A DNA stretch of 64,000 bases from Macropodus opercularis (Eukaryota; Chordata; Actinopteri; Anabantiformes; Osphronemidae). Location: positions 9,266,501-9,330,500 of the forward strand of contig CM061100.1 in assembly GCA_030770545.1 (NCBI GenBank), given 5' to 3'. A program made the position numbers and the translations under genes. Positions 37,901 through 53,000 of this stretch are shown in pieces (the first letter of the stretch is position 1; each line of letters begins with the position of its first letter). The notes under the pieces were generated by a model that worked only from the letters and a program-made list of their open reading frames with translations, was not told the DNA's origin and did no database searches.

Positions 37901-40900
37901 GTTTTTTGTGTAAACCTGTCTCAAAGGAATATTGCAGCCATTATTTTTCATGGGCTATGACACAGCCATCATTTTTAATATATGCATATGTTTAGTATTT
38001 TAAGTCTAACACCATGCTGCAATTTAACCATTTTGAGATATGTTAACAATGTAGATAATAAGAAATTGTGTGTTTTTTTCAGCTACTCTATCATATATCG
38101 TAATATCTATATCTAGCAGTGTTTCTAATTATTATGAGGTGGAATAGCCACTATGCAAACATCATTTCAATTCCTAAGTAACTCTTTCAGTATGTTGGTG
38201 TGACTGTATTATTCTGGGGACTTGGTTTGATTTGACATAAAACGTGACGTAGCGCTGGTGTTCTCTATAGTTCCTACATGTAGGAGAACTGTGTTTGTGC
38301 ATCCGTGTATGTGTGGGCTTGTTAGTTCAGCAGACAGGAGTGCAATAAGGATAGCTTGTGATCTTTTTTTGTCAGCAGCCAATGAAAAGTGAACGTTAGA
38401 GACAGATGGAAAGAACAAGCAGAGACGGCAGGGGGGGGCACTGGAGGAACTCAGCTTTATTGACCAAAGATAGAGAGAAGATACAGACATCAGAGAGAGA
38501 CAGAGACGAGAGAGAGAGAGAGAGATGGTCAGAATGTGCCAGAGAGAAAAGGAGAAAAGTGTGAACAGTAGAAAATGGCTCCTTTTTGGGTTAACAGTCC
38601 ATACAACTGTGAGGGCAAAGAGAAAAAGAGAGACCCCTACAGAGTCAGTGGAGTACTGCAGTGGCAGTTGGGCTGGTACTGTAAGTCCTGTTCTTGTATA
38701 GCTCCTTGCATCCTTGCAATCTATTTGATGCAAACATATTTGAAGATTAGAAGGATCATCTCAGCACTGACCAGCGAACCCTTTCTAGCAAAAATCAAAT
38801 TAAGAGAGGGGAAAAAAAACCCAGTATGCAAACATGGATGTTGTGAAAAGGACAGTTAGAAGCTGGTGGATTTATTCCAAATGTTGTTATTATATTTTCT
38901 TTATCCTTTAGATGTCTTAATGTGCTTAAATGCTCATATGACTAGACCTGGCTCTTGTTAGTGGGTACGCTGCCATTCTCTGTTAAGCTACAGAACCTTT
39001 GTAATGTGGTTCCTGTGGTAGAATGAAACAAGCCACTAAGTACATCACACAGACTTGAATAAAAATTAAATGCAAACCAAGCAAATGTTTTAACAGCAGA
39101 AATATCTAATGAACACAATTTGCGGTTAAACTGTTAGTATGCAAATCATTTGATATAATTAATTAAGATTCTTTTTGCACAATGCTCTGAGATCAAGGCC
39201 AATTCTAATATGGGACTGGAAGCAGCCACCAGGAGTTCAGATGGTCAGACGAAGGAAAAAGGTTGGGGTGGGGTTAATAGTGAGATCACACACAGCAAAG
39301 CAATGAAGTTAGAGAATGAAACTGCACAGAGCTCATACTTGTGCACTCACGCAGTCATTAAATGGCACCAGAGAACATTCGAATAATGTCTAGTACTCTG
39401 AATAATCATAATTATTTCCAGATCTGTATACAAGTGTGGAAAATAAAATATAGAATAGAATATAACACATATTTAAATTCTTAATCTACACATACATCAC
39501 ACAGCCAGCTGGCGTGACTGACAGCAGTAGCAGCTAGTCACAATAAAGCATGTAATAGTTAAAGGACAACCTTCAGTTACCCACCAAAATACCATACCGG
39601 TAGGTTAGAGACGTCTGTCAATGCTTTTCATTAATGTTAGCACTAATCTTTGCACAAAAAATATAGTTTCTGTCCTTTGTGTTGTGGTAATAGAGGTTGG
39701 GATTATCAGTCAAAGGTCAGTGAAGGGGCCAAACGGATGACGATGAGATGAGAAGAACCAGTGTTGCACTTCGTAAAAACTTGCTAAGGTCTACTTTCTT
39801 TATTTTTTTCAATATGTAATTGAATCATAATATGAGACCCAGGTTTCATTTATCACTAGGATGTAATGTTCAATTGACACAGACTGTTTAGCCACAGAAA
39901 CGAATCATCTAATGTAAAGAACTTCTCTACTCTGTACATACGCTTCACCTTCTTTGAACACATCTAATTTCAGTGATCCCAGTCTAACAGCAAGTAGCAC
40001 GACAAAGCGTAGTCACTGACACTCCAGAAACCCATTCAAAGACACTTGAAAAGAGGCAAAATCTTCCCAGATCCTTTATCATCACTGAGCTGAATAATGA
40101 CGCTTACTGTTTTTGAAAGTTGTTCTCATCACCAGCCTGAGTGCTGTATATGATGCGATAATGACACCCAGGCCACATTATTTGTAGCACCCTTGAAGTT
40201 CTCACTGGTGTCTATATCAAGAGCTGGCAGTGTTTTCAGTTGCTTTAATTTAAAACGAGTGTGATGGATCAGCACAGCTGTTGAAGCAGTTCGGTGATCT
40301 CGTAGTGCTGGTACATCTTTGTGCCTGGGTGTTGTGCTAAAACCACGTTTGTGTTCCTACCTGGAAATGCATGCTACTCTGCTGACAGAGTGTACTCATT
40401 AGGCTGCTGTTAGCTTCCTGTGCTCTATGGCCTTTAGACACTCTGGAAAAGTTGGCTGTATAGATCCTACTGGCTGCCAGAAGCTGTCCCATGGCTTCTT
40501 ATTGGCTGCTGAGTTAGGAAGTACTAAAATATGTGGAAATGAACTCAGCAGTGGAATATTTGAGTTAATGGAGGGTGCCAGAGAGAGAGGAGAGAACAGA
40601 TAAGGGAGAGAGAAATAGAACGAGAGAGAGAGAGAGACAGTCCTGTTACTATTGACTACAGTGTGAAAAAACCTCTATTTCCCGTGGAAAAAAGCCTGCC
40701 AACAATTCAAAGTTTCAAAACAAAAGCAGAATCTTCAGATAATAACAGCAAACTAAAATAAATTCTATAATAAACTTCTAATAATCTCTATGTGAAAGAA
40801 ACAGGAGGCACATAAAGACACCAAGGCAACAAGCACACTCCTCTCCGCCCTGGCCGCGGCGAGTTTGTACAAACACAGAGCGTGCGGGGTTGTTCAAGTG

Positions 40901-43900
40901 CACAGGTTGGGTGTGTGCGCATTTCTGGAGACCGTGTTAAAATGAAGACTGAGAAAGAATGAAGTAGAATTTGACTGAGCAGAAGATTACAAAAAGCCTA
41001 ACGAAGACTGCGTCTGTCTTGACGGTTCCGGTTGATTGTCCTTGGAGTCAGACAAACTGTTTGACAGTGTGGCGATGCGACTGATTGTCCATGTCGATCA
41101 CTGAGAGCACAGTTCTACTGTATAACCTGGCTTAAGCTTTTTGTCAACAAAGCCAATTTTCTCCATATGTGTAACTTGTAATAAATATAGCAGCAGAGCA
41201 ACAGCTCAAGTCCTGCATAATGGTGATCATTTGAATTATGAAACGAACTTGGGAAGATATAGCCTTTATGTTGAGAGGGTAATAAAAGGGATGTAGTGGT
41301 GATAAAATGGCTGAATAAAAAGTCAAAGGTCAGACAAGAGTGTGAGTGCATGTCTATGCCAGCTGATCAGGTCCAAAGAAGAAGGAGGAGGAAGGCTGGG
41401 CATCTGTTAGTAACCATCCAGACAGAAGAGAGGAGATGGGTGTTGTGGGTAATAATAAAAGGGTAGAAGAGGGAGAAGATTCAGTCACATGAGGATGCAG
41501 CACTCGCACCGTTTCCTCTTGTCTGTACCTGTGGCAGGGGTGAGGCCAGGCGGGGAGACAATGTTGGAGTCAGGATTGGCGGGAGGCGATGAGGCGCTGT
41601 CGGGCTCACGGCCATCCGATGACAGTTCCGTGCTGGCGGCCTCAGATGTAGCCGGCCTCCCTGACACGAGGTCGGCCGCCGTGCCGTCGATGACAGACAG
41701 GTCAGTGACCGTCTTCTCCCTCAGCGATTTCTCGTCATCCTCGTCGATCAGGACGACTTCAGCTTTCACAGCCCCGTCAAAGCCCAGCAGTCGCCTGTTC
41801 TCGCTCATGTCGTCAACATCCTGGTAGCCGAGGAACACCATGGTGACTGGGTGCTCTGCAGTGGCTTGGGGAAGAGAGGTGAGCTGGTCGTCTGGGCCGG
41901 CTGACGAGTTAGGCTGGGTAGTGATGGGAGCGGAGGGTGGCATCATGCCTAGCCGTGTCTCTCTTTGGAGGATGACCTGCGCAGGCGGGCTCGAGGGGAT
42001 GGATGGTGGGGCGCAGGAGGGTGGAGACAAATCATCAACATCTGCCGGGGAAATGTAGGCCTGGGGGCCAGCTGGGGTTACTGTCACTTGGCCCCTGCTG
42101 CTGCTGTCTCCTCGTCCAACAGGTCTGGCAGCCTGCTGGACCAGCCGGTCCACCTGCGCAGAACTCCAGCCGTTCTCCACGGTGGTTGTGGAGACGCCTC
42201 CGGAGGCACTGACCTCATAGACCACTTTTCTGCCGTCATCGTAGACCTTCACTCCGCGCGACGCCGCATCCAGTGGGTTCACGCGGTTGGCCGACAGGAT
42301 GCGCTGCTCGCCGGTCTGCGGGTCATGCTGCACATTGATCTCCATGGCAAACATTGCTGTTAGGAGGTGAGGGAAAGGAGGGGTGGGGATGTAAATAGGT
42401 GGAGAAAAGAGGGAAGAGGCAGAGGTGGATGCACAAGGGAACAGGATTTAAAGGAAAAGTGAAGGGGTGGGGAAGGTCCAGCAGAAAAGGAGGAGGTGAG
42501 GGGAGAAAAAGGTGGAGGGAGTGAAGCGTGAGGACAGACACACAGGTTTTTGTTTGAAATACTGATACCTGCAAAACTACTACATACTTCACCATATTAA
42601 ATATTGAGTAGAACAAATAGCTTATATAGTCTCTGGGTAGTAGTAGCTCTGCATGTACATGAGCATTTTGTGTGAAATCAATAACCTATAAACCAATAAC
42701 AAAAAAAAAAAAAAAAAGTAAAAATATCCAAAACTTGATTTTTACTCTGAGGTTTTTACAAATACTGCAGCTGTTAGTCCACAGATAAAATGTAAAAGAG
42801 GAAGTTTATTAAAGCTCTTTAAAATATTGACTAATAGTAGGAAATGTACATCATGAAGACAATTAATGTTAATTGTACAGTTTAGTCTTGCCAATTGTTG
42901 TTAAGAAGTATTAATTCCCCCTGATGTCCATTTTAAATGTTGTATTTGTGGATATTAAATCTGGTTATGCAGGTTTGTACCAAAATTTATACTCAACTAT
43001 GTTTTCTTGGCGCGCAAATTAGCAACTTCGAAAACCCCTGTGAGATTTTCCAAAAATTGCGCAAATGTCAGCATCCGTGTTAGCTCTCTCTCCATGTGCA
43101 CATGGGTTTATGCTGGGTATAATCCAACTTGGCTTCCACCCAAATCCTTCCCGTCCTCCCTCCCTCTCTCTTTTCTCGCCTCCCTCACCACCCTCTCTTC
43201 CCTCCTTCTTACCAGGTCTTGGGACGGCGTGCTCTCCAGAGGCAGGTGGGCCGATCCGGGGCTGCGGCGTCAGGATGAGGTGGTCGGGATCAGGTTCTGT
43301 GCAGTCGGACAGAGGGCCGGACATGCAGGCATCTAGTGAGCAGGAGCCCAGGGGTGGAAATGACACATGGTCAGTGGGATGTTAGAGGGGGGAGACACAC
43401 ACACACACACCCCACACATACACACATTTACATCAGCCACACACCTCTGTGATGCGTAACCACACCCTGACAAAACAAACAAACAAAAAAAAATTGAAAA
43501 TACTGTCCTGCCTCTAACAGAGGAAATAACCACACCCCTTCTGAGTCCACGGCAACTGTAGCACCCCTGAGGTTCAGTGCTTATGCAGCAGAAGTATATG
43601 TGGGTGAGTGTGTACATGTATTTGTTACAGCTTTGTGTGTGTGTGGGTTTCAGTGTGTATACATGTGTGATGTGAAGAACAAAGCTTCGGGGGCTTACAG
43701 GGCTTGCTGGTGAAAAGGGAGAGATAAAGCCAGCGACTGCAGGCTGCAGAGTCATGGTCTTGTGTGTGTGTGAGCTTCAATAGTCTCGCTGAGCCGGGTT
43801 CTGGGCAGTGTGCGTGCGGGCACGTGTTCCGGTAGGTGTGTGTCAGTGTGCGGGTACGTGTGTGTCTGTTTGTGTGTTGGAGGGGATACGGGACTGTGTT

Positions 43901-44026
43901 CTGGCCTGCATCTCTCCTGCCTCAGCGAGACTATTATCCACCCACCCACACAGGAACAGAGAGACCCCACTGTCGGGGAACAACGCTATATCATAGGAGA
44001 TTCCCAGAGAGATGTGTTGGATATAG

Positions 44027-44059
<33 letters not shown>

Positions 44060-47000
44060 CATTGCTCATACCTCCATCCTGAGTCAACAGACTCTTAAAG
44101 AGAAACAAAGAAAAAGTTACATCAACGACTGAACTGATTGACAGTGGAGTATTTGTTTTAAATAATCATAATTAAAGCCTTCATATAATACAAGCTAATA
44201 TTTATAAATATACATATACACAATACATTTACTCAGCAAATGTTTGTAATACCTAACAAAAAGCTCAAAATGAAACCACACCACATCATAATGGATGTGT
44301 TTTACTAAGCATCACAAATATCAGTGCCAGTCTCGTCCAAACTGGTATCAAGGTCTTCTAAGTAGTGAGTTGTTATACCTTCTGCAGGTCTTCTATTGAG
44401 CGCTCTGTCTCTTTCAGACGTTCCCGAAGAACCTGCTCTTTGGCAGAGATCTGAGACTCTTCACTCTCAAGGGCCCCGATTTCTGACTCCAGCCTGCACC
44501 GTGCGACACACACACACACAAACGATAGGACTTTGTGAGAAGGCAGATAGAGCAATATGTGTTTACAATTGACTGCACAATAACATCAGTACCACTGCCT
44601 AAATTTCACCCAAAATAGGTTCACTGTATGTACACACACAAGCAGAAACAGATGCACATGCAAGTGGACATTTAAGAGATGGATGTATTGTAACAACAAT
44701 ACTAGGAAGCAGTCAGGGAGGAGGACCAGGGGTTGCTTCCTTACTGGTTGCCAGCAATTGCAATACTTCAGAACACACTCCTCAGGGACGTAAGGAATTC
44801 ATGACGTCAGTGAGTGTGAGCATGTGTTCTTTGTAACAGAGATCTTAAGGTTCACAACAATAGTCTCAGTCTAGATCCCCTCTGTGGTGCAGAATTAATA
44901 AAGCTCACTGTCATATCAGCATCATTAGCCATAAAGGAGCTTCACCATTCAGGCAGAACAGTCGCTTATAAGCGTCAGCAAACCCAACCCCAGAATGGAA
45001 ACCGGCCCACGCTGCGATGTTTAGATGTTTCATATAATCTCACCCCATAAGGTACATGTGTCCTTAAGCCTATGTCTTATTAGAGTGGGTCAGTGTTATT
45101 TGAAAAGGGCTCTGCAACCATGAACAACAATGTGCTGCTACTCTAGCTATTGTAAGACCACTGTGCATTCAGAACAGAGACATTTTCCTATCAGAGCGTA
45201 TTGTCTACGGTGAAGCAGCCTGTCACACTCGAGTTGGGCTAGAAAAGCTATTTTTAACTATGGCTCACTGCAGGTGACACACAAATTACAATGTTACAGA
45301 CATTTGTTACATTTGTAGGGTTTTCTTTAAAGTTTAAACTTAAAGATATAAATAAAAATGAAATAAAATGCAAATAAAACGGGGCCTGAGATAAAGTCTT
45401 CTGTTAGACAGTAAACAAAGCTTCCACATTTGACTCTGGCCTTGTTGCTATGAGGAACACTTGTCCAACCTTGGTTTAAGATGCAAAGACTACAAGACCA
45501 GCAATGTTCAATTAGTTCAAAGCACGGCTACCTAAATCGTACCTACACACTAATCTAGATAATATTGTTACAGTGAGGGACAAAGGTTTGCAGGCAGCTC
45601 AGAGACAGAGTATGTGTGTCCAGTGTGTTTTACGAACGTTGTCCGAGTTGCAGATGAAACACTCTTTTGTCGTGTTTTTTATTACCTTTACATACACCCT
45701 TCGCTCTTTTGCCTGCTCCTCCCTGCTCCTCCCCGTCTAATTTCCTTCTTCCCTTTCTGGCAGGAAATGGATTTTACTTATGCTTCCTCTGAGCCGCATG
45801 GGGTCTTGGCAAAATGAACAAGGAGAATCCCTGTTCTGCATCCTACGGCAATAAAACTACAAATAACTCACAAATACTATTTCCACTACTGATACGTTAG
45901 GTGCTGGAGATATTATTATGAAGATAAAAGAAGAGTAGTAGTTTCATGTACCATGGCTCAAATGAAAATCCATGTGAAAACAGGTACAGCTTAAAGACTT
46001 AATATAACCTTCGTGGGAACATCACTACGTGCAGACAGGACTATTAGACTGGTTTAGATCCAGCTTGTCCTGATGTGGTCTTGAGAAACCAACATGCTGC
46101 TCACGTTTGTGTCTGGCACCCTCTAGTGATCCAAGCTCTAACACAACCAAACTGTTAGCAGAGAGAGAAGGAGGAAATATCCACTTGGCCACTTTCTCAG
46201 GTCCACACGTAGAATCTAATGCCACCCAATCCACCTGCTCTGCCATTAATTCATATTTTTACAAGATTGTAGTGTCTCAGTTTTTGTTCTACTATGTGTG
46301 TATCATGGTGACAGGAGGCTTGTTTGGTGCCTTCATGTACAGTATGGGAAAAACAGGGGCATCTGTTGAGTTTTCCTTTTAGTAAAATGGGATCCGTCAG
46401 TTTGTCAGTAAGCCATGACCTTACGCTGTCCCTCGTCTACTGCAGCATTTCCCATCCCCTCTTTCTAGTTCTGTGTTTAGCTTTGTTACTATCTCTGTGG
46501 CGGCCCTGAAAGAAACCGGTGATGTCACTATCCCCGCCCTGTCAAGCAAATGCTGGCCAGTTGCCATGGATATGTCTGGGTGGGCAACAACTGCTTTCCA
46601 CATCATACGGGAGCAGGAAGAGCAGACATCTGCTTTTATGCCTGATGGATGTGTATATGGGTGTGTATATGAACACGTGTGCACAGAGACTGTCACCGAT
46701 ATAGAGGCAGAGGAAAGCAATGACAGACTGAGGCTACAGCGGAGGAAGACGCGCTAACCGCACTGCAAAGTCTACAGAGTATTTATACATTTTACATCAT
46801 GCGCTCTGCTTGTGGCTATGCTTCTTTCTAGGCACGGTTCTTCTCCCTGGAGCCTGTGTGTGTTTGTACAAGACGCGGGGCTGCTTGAAGGATGAAATCG
46901 TCCTTACTGCTAAGGGTAAGTGTCTGGGGGCAGAGGTGAATGGCCATCGTTTCACCAAGCAGTTTGAATTTATGTAGGTTATTTACTTTATCTCCCTTTG

Positions 47001-50000
47001 ATTAGTTTTGAACTCACTCAGCTTTGCCAGAAAAATATAACTATATTCATAGTTCATTCATTATTTAGCATTTATAAGCAATGTGGAAGTTATTAATAAA
47101 TCGTTTATTGCCAACTCAGATATTGTGCTGTACTGCTGTAGATGCCTTACTATGCTCTGCTTCTACTGCACCTTCTCCTATGCTGAGTGCGCGTCTGTTT
47201 TGTGGCGCAGACAGGACTCGAAGAGCGACACCTAGAATAAAAACAGATAAGAAACACCTGCTATTTCTGGGACAAAGACCAGGCGAGTGGGTGCAGTGAA
47301 GCCTGACAGCTCACGTTAATGACAGGTGAAGTCAGAAGAGGATTCAGACTCCATTCACTGTTCTCTTTCCTGTAACACACAAGTTATGATACGAGTCCAA
47401 ACAACGTCTCGTGACCCTTTCATCTCCTTCAATTGCAGGGCTCGTGAAGGTGTTAATAACGCAGCGAGTGGGTTTCAAGAATTATAATAATAATATGTCT
47501 ACGTCTGAGTGATGGATGATTTCTGTTCAGCTCAGTCCTTGAGCGGCACTGATGCTACACTAAGAGGTTTAACAGGGGGTTGTACAGTGAGTATTTTAAA
47601 AACAGCACCCTCTACATCATTTAGTCTTCGCAGTCAAAGTGCACATTATGAGATTGTGTGATTTCTTGATCCAACAGCAGTGATCCAAACTGAATTGCAC
47701 TGTACTTTTCAGGGGCTGTGTGTGCTCTCATGCTGCCACTGCAAGGCCAAACACAAATATTCTTAGAGTGTTACGCAACACAACACAGGGCCCCTGGATG
47801 GGCTTGCTGCAGTAAGTATAGAGTGTTATACTGTACAGAGCCTGCTGGACCTCATCTGTCCTACACACTCTATTTGCCTCTTCAGCACAACATACACCTA
47901 AGAGCTTTTCTGGCTTGTTACAGGACTTAATTGATAGTTAGATGAGATCAGATGAACTACTATTGATCCCATGTGGGTAAACAGGCTCGGTGCAGAGGCA
48001 GGACTCAGCAAACACTGTACGTGAAAAAGAGACGCCTGCTACCAAGCTGCAGTTGCGTAATTACTGGCACATTTAAAAGAAAATACCTGCATGTTTCGTG
48101 ACGGTGCAGGGAATATTCAAACAAACAGGGATCCAAAAGCAGCGCAACGCGGGCACAGGTCGGGCCTGTAATGACGGGGACCTCTCGTTCTCTGGCTCTG
48201 TGTCTTCTCCTGCACACAATGGCTGCTATTTCTCTGTCGCTCCGTCCTTCTGCGAGAGCTGAGAACAGTAAACTGCCTCCCTGTGTCGTTTTTTTTTTTC
48301 CCCTCTCGTGGCTGAAGTGCAGTATGTGCATGAAATAGGCTGCACAAGGATCGCACTGTTGTTCTGTTTCCCCTCTCACTTTATGTGATTTTCCAGCTTA
48401 AGGTCAGCAGTGTCACACAAAGACACTGCTGTCGTTCCTATGGCGTTTTTATAATGTGTTTCTCATAATCTTTGCATAATTTCACAGATAAAGAAAGGGA
48501 CTTTTGTGCTTACTTGCGTTTTCCTTTTAAATATTTACAACTCTTCATATTCATTCTCCGTTTACTGACACAGCTGTTCCTCGTCTTTCACTCACTCCTG
48601 GCTACTGTGTGTGTTCTCCGGAGCATGACATGTTGCAAGCCTCCATAAAAGAGCCACTGCTTTGTCTTTGTCACCTCTCTGTCATTAAAGCGTCCACCGG
48701 TGCTTGTGTTATTAGCCAAACAACCATAAAAGCGGAATAAACACAACGTCTGGGCTGCGGTGGTTGTACTGACACCGCAGTGGAGTCTATCAGATGTTTA
48801 TAGGTGGAGACAGGTGTGCGATGAGTTTTAACACACAAAGATAATTTAGTGTCCATACTTGTATTTGTCCTGACTGTTCACCTCTGTCATTATCAATTGT
48901 GGAAAGACTCCAGTTGCCTGGGTAACCGGATATTTTGGGATGCTATCCCACAGAGAGTAAATATAGATGCCACACCCTCTGTCTGAAATGCGAACAGACA
49001 CACACGCACACACACTCACATAAGTGAGCTGCCTCTCAGCTTTGTCTCCTGTGTCAGCCATTGTTTCAGATGCAAATGTAATTAATTTAATTTTTCTTTT
49101 TGGGGGTGTTGTCTCTATTCTACCCACGGGAGACAAATGTTTTGTAAAAGCCCTCAGTCTCAGACAGCTGAACTCCTCTCAAAGCAAATTCCAAGACACA
49201 TTTGAGCCCCTGCGTCACAATAAAACTGCTGACATTTACTAAAGTTTTTAAATGCAACATATGTTTCTGTTACAGATAAATCATACTAAGATACTTTAGG
49301 ATCTTGTCTAAAACTACTATAAAATAATGTAAACAGTTGCAGTAGAAAAGAAACTCCAAGTCGTAGAAAATTAAACATTCTCAATAGTCTTTCTCCTAAT
49401 AATAGTGAAATAATTAAAACACAGAATAATTTCTTTCCTGTCATTCCGTTTAGTGAGCTCAGAAATTTGTGTCTGTGTTCTGCAGCACAACGCTGCCTAC
49501 TTTGGTTTCCTTCTTCCTGTCTGGTCCCGTACCGAGGAACTAAATGAAGCAGCTTCTGGCCAGAAGCTAAAGCACAGTGTAACCAGGCTGTAAACACATG
49601 GCGGCGTAGCACTGTTAAAAGTTATCTTTGTGGTTTTAATAGCTTTCTTAAGTAATTAAAACCACAAAACTGCGCTGTCTCCTCTTTGAAGCCCGACAAG
49701 ACGTCTATTCAGTAACGGCTGAATGCAGTGATTCACGCTCTGTGGCTCCGCGATCACAACTGTGCTGCGCCACAATGCTCCCTCTTTGACCATTCACGGC
49801 TCTGTTAATACCCAGAGCTGGTGTTCGTGGCGACGTTCGATGTTGATGTTATTTCAGCGCTGGCGATAAGCTGCAGGACGGTTAACAGAGTGCCTTTCAT
49901 GCAGGAACTTGACAGATGAGGCGGCGAAGTGTGAGGTAAGTGATTCGCTGGTGCCAAATTGACACAGAGTCTCGCTGCTGGGCTGATTTTCTGAGTGTGC

Positions 50001-53000
50001 TCTGATTGCCATCACTCAGATATACTCCACCTGACCTGATCAGTCTGCAGTGCATGTTGGTTGATTGGCTTCAACTGTGTCTGCTTATAGACAGCAGTTC
50101 GTCTCCTGCATGAGGCGTCAGCATCTTTCCAGGTCCGCCCTGAAGATACTCACTGGAGGCCTGCTGATGGGAACATGCCTGTCTTTTTATACAAAGCGCG
50201 AACGTGTCCCTACTTCATCAGGGAATAAGTGACTACTGCAATGCTTGATGGGAATCAGGAAGCTCCTCCCTGAGACACAAACGCAGGAAGCGCACACAGA
50301 ATCACATCGCTATTTCACTGTTCACTCTCATCTCTTATATTTTGGAAAGCTGCCTCTGCTTCAGGACTAGACCTCTTCCTTCGGGCCTCATCCCCCCCCC
50401 CCCCCCCCCCCCAGCTTTATTAGCTCCGTCCCTGTCAAATCTGTCTAGGAGAAGTAAAATATTATAGTAGATGAATGTAGTTTTTGCTCTGAGGTTACAG
50501 AACTCGCTTCTTCAGAGTGTGTGTGTTCATCTCCTGTAGCCGTAAATCAGTGCGAGTGTCTGAGGTTGTCTTAAACGACACAGTTTTCCTCCGTTGACAT
50601 GATGATATTGCTGCACAGCTTTGTTTTTACAGTGATAACACAGGTAAGCTCAGCACAGTACCTCTGTATCATGTCCTCCAGCTTCTTCCCCTGCTCTTCA
50701 TCCTGTTCCAGCTGTCTCCGCCGCGCCTCCTCTTCCTCCACACCCATTCCTTGGAGGAGCCATCGCTCGCGCATTGCTTTGGACTGAGGAGATGCAAAAA
50801 AGTCTCACATGAGGAGGTTTTACTCAGAGATTTGGAATTGTACAATACAGAACATCCCTACAACAGTTCCTACAATATTTCAGGCTTTATTAACAGCCAG
50901 AGGACCTTTTTTATTCACAAAAATATCTCTGAGACGTGCAAGGACACTGCCAAGCACTGCTACAGTACGAGAAACAAATAAACATCTTGGCCCACACAAG
51001 CACACAGTTTTTACACAACACAGATAAACTCACAGGGAAACAGTCCATCATGTTCTTATGCTACGATAAGCTTATGCTTTTTTTACTGTACTTACACGTC
51101 TGCAAAAGGCAGATGCGCCTTTACAAAACTGGGTCAAATCTGTAGGTATATCGTACGTACTGGGGGACAGCAGCACTGCCATGAAACGGACACACTCTGT
51201 ACTTTATATATGGTTCACTACAGTGGTTACCATGGGTTACCTTCAAACTTTGATGGAAAAGGAAAGGTGTGAGGTTGATGCCGGGCATATTAAACAAAAG
51301 TCGTTGTGTTTAGACAGACTATTAACATAGATCCATTTGAGTCATCATCCTGAGACTGAATCACAGGCTCTGACTACCTTCACTTCCTGGATACTGTTAA
51401 CTAGCTTGTTTTTGGACTGACATATGATTATGCAGGTGGAAGGCACACGTCTGAATAAACCTTACTTCATAGCACATTAGTCTACGGACACAACAAGAGT
51501 GAAAGTGCAGAGGCAATGGTCTCATCATCCAGGGGTTACTGCTTTTCTTTAATGTTTTCAAGATGGATGCCAGAACTGTGTGTTTATGTCATTAATGTCG
51601 CCGTCTCCCTCTACAGCTTGGGTTTGTTGCAACAACGCAGTTTAGCGGGACTGCTTAGCGTCACCTTCGGCTGTTTACTTTTACACTGTTGCTTGGCTCC
51701 AGGTCATAGAGCTGACAATTAACAGACACACACACACACACACACACACATGCACACGAGATCTCCAGAAATGATTTTAACGCATGTTACTGCCTGCTGT
51801 CAAAATGTGGCAGCAGGGCTGTTTCTTAGTTTGCTGGAAGTGAGGCGAAGAAGGACCTGTATCCAACTCTCACATCTGAACAGTGGAAACTCATTAATGA
51901 CGGGCTACATCTGCATGTTGGCATGTAGGTACAGTCTTCTGGGGCATTTCAGGAGTGAACAAAGAAACGATGACTAAAGTTGTGTGGGGTAACGGACTAG
52001 TTCTTTCCTCTGAGAAACAGCCTGCTCTCTGCTCCCTTATGTGCTGTTTAACAGACTTTCCATTTCCTGTTGACCTCTGACGCTGAACCACTGAGAGCGA
52101 GGGACAGTGTGGGACGGTTTAAAAAACAAAATGCTGTCATCAGAAGCCGAAATAATGAGGATTATAGCTAACTGCCTGTAGGTAAGGTTAATTTAGCTCT
52201 GAATCATCACACTGTTCACACGGTCGCAGTCTTAGATCCACTCGTCCATTCTGAGAAGCCTTGAGTCCTGCAGGCCAGAGGTCCTTATCCTTATCAAAAC
52301 TCCCCAGTCTCCATTTCCTCTCCCAGGCTACTATGTCTCTGGGGACCAGACTACAAAGCCTGCCTCTTGCTGCCTGGCTGTGTGGCACTCAGAGGTAACG
52401 GCCATTAAATGGGACTGTGTGACCAGATGCTGATTACATCTGGAGTTGAAGCCTGTTGGTATTGTGTGTAACAGAGCTAAACGCGGCGGTTCACTGTCCG
52501 TGGAGATCAGCAGAGACTTGATTCTTCAGATAGAGCAAAGTATCAAACTTAGCCAAACACTAAGCAGACCAGCACGACTCACATTAGCTGTTCCCCAAAC
52601 TGTAACAGCTCCATGTTAACCTTTATTAATCGTTGTTCTGAAGTGAGCACATTGCTTTAATGGCCAAACACACACTGCGCACATGGTTTTAATCAACGCT
52701 TCTCTTTGCTCAATTTTTCCATAAATGGGTGTTAAATGCAGGAAAACTCTGGCATGTGGGAATCAGACTCATTTAATAAAAGACACATTTTGCCAAACAC
52801 ATTTTACAACTCTAAATCGAGAACGGCATGTAGTTTTATTGTAAATATTTAATTTGACGACCAGTCGGTTTTGGGATGGGTACCCACAGCTGCTTCTCAG
52901 CTTCTCAGTACTCGTAGGTCTATGTCTTATTTTGGACATGTGTTGATGCTTTTTTATACGATGCTCATGTTAAAACACATCCAAGGTTTAATTGGGCAGC

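Noticed and set aside
38209..38733. 174-codon minus-strand frame
   Set aside because: It is low-complexity serine/leucine-rich sequence over purine repeats (read on the opposite strand), with no splice or family support.
46080..46140. Further CTCF-like site (GCACCCTCTAGTGA)
   Set aside because: It has too many departures from the core compared with the three sites reported.
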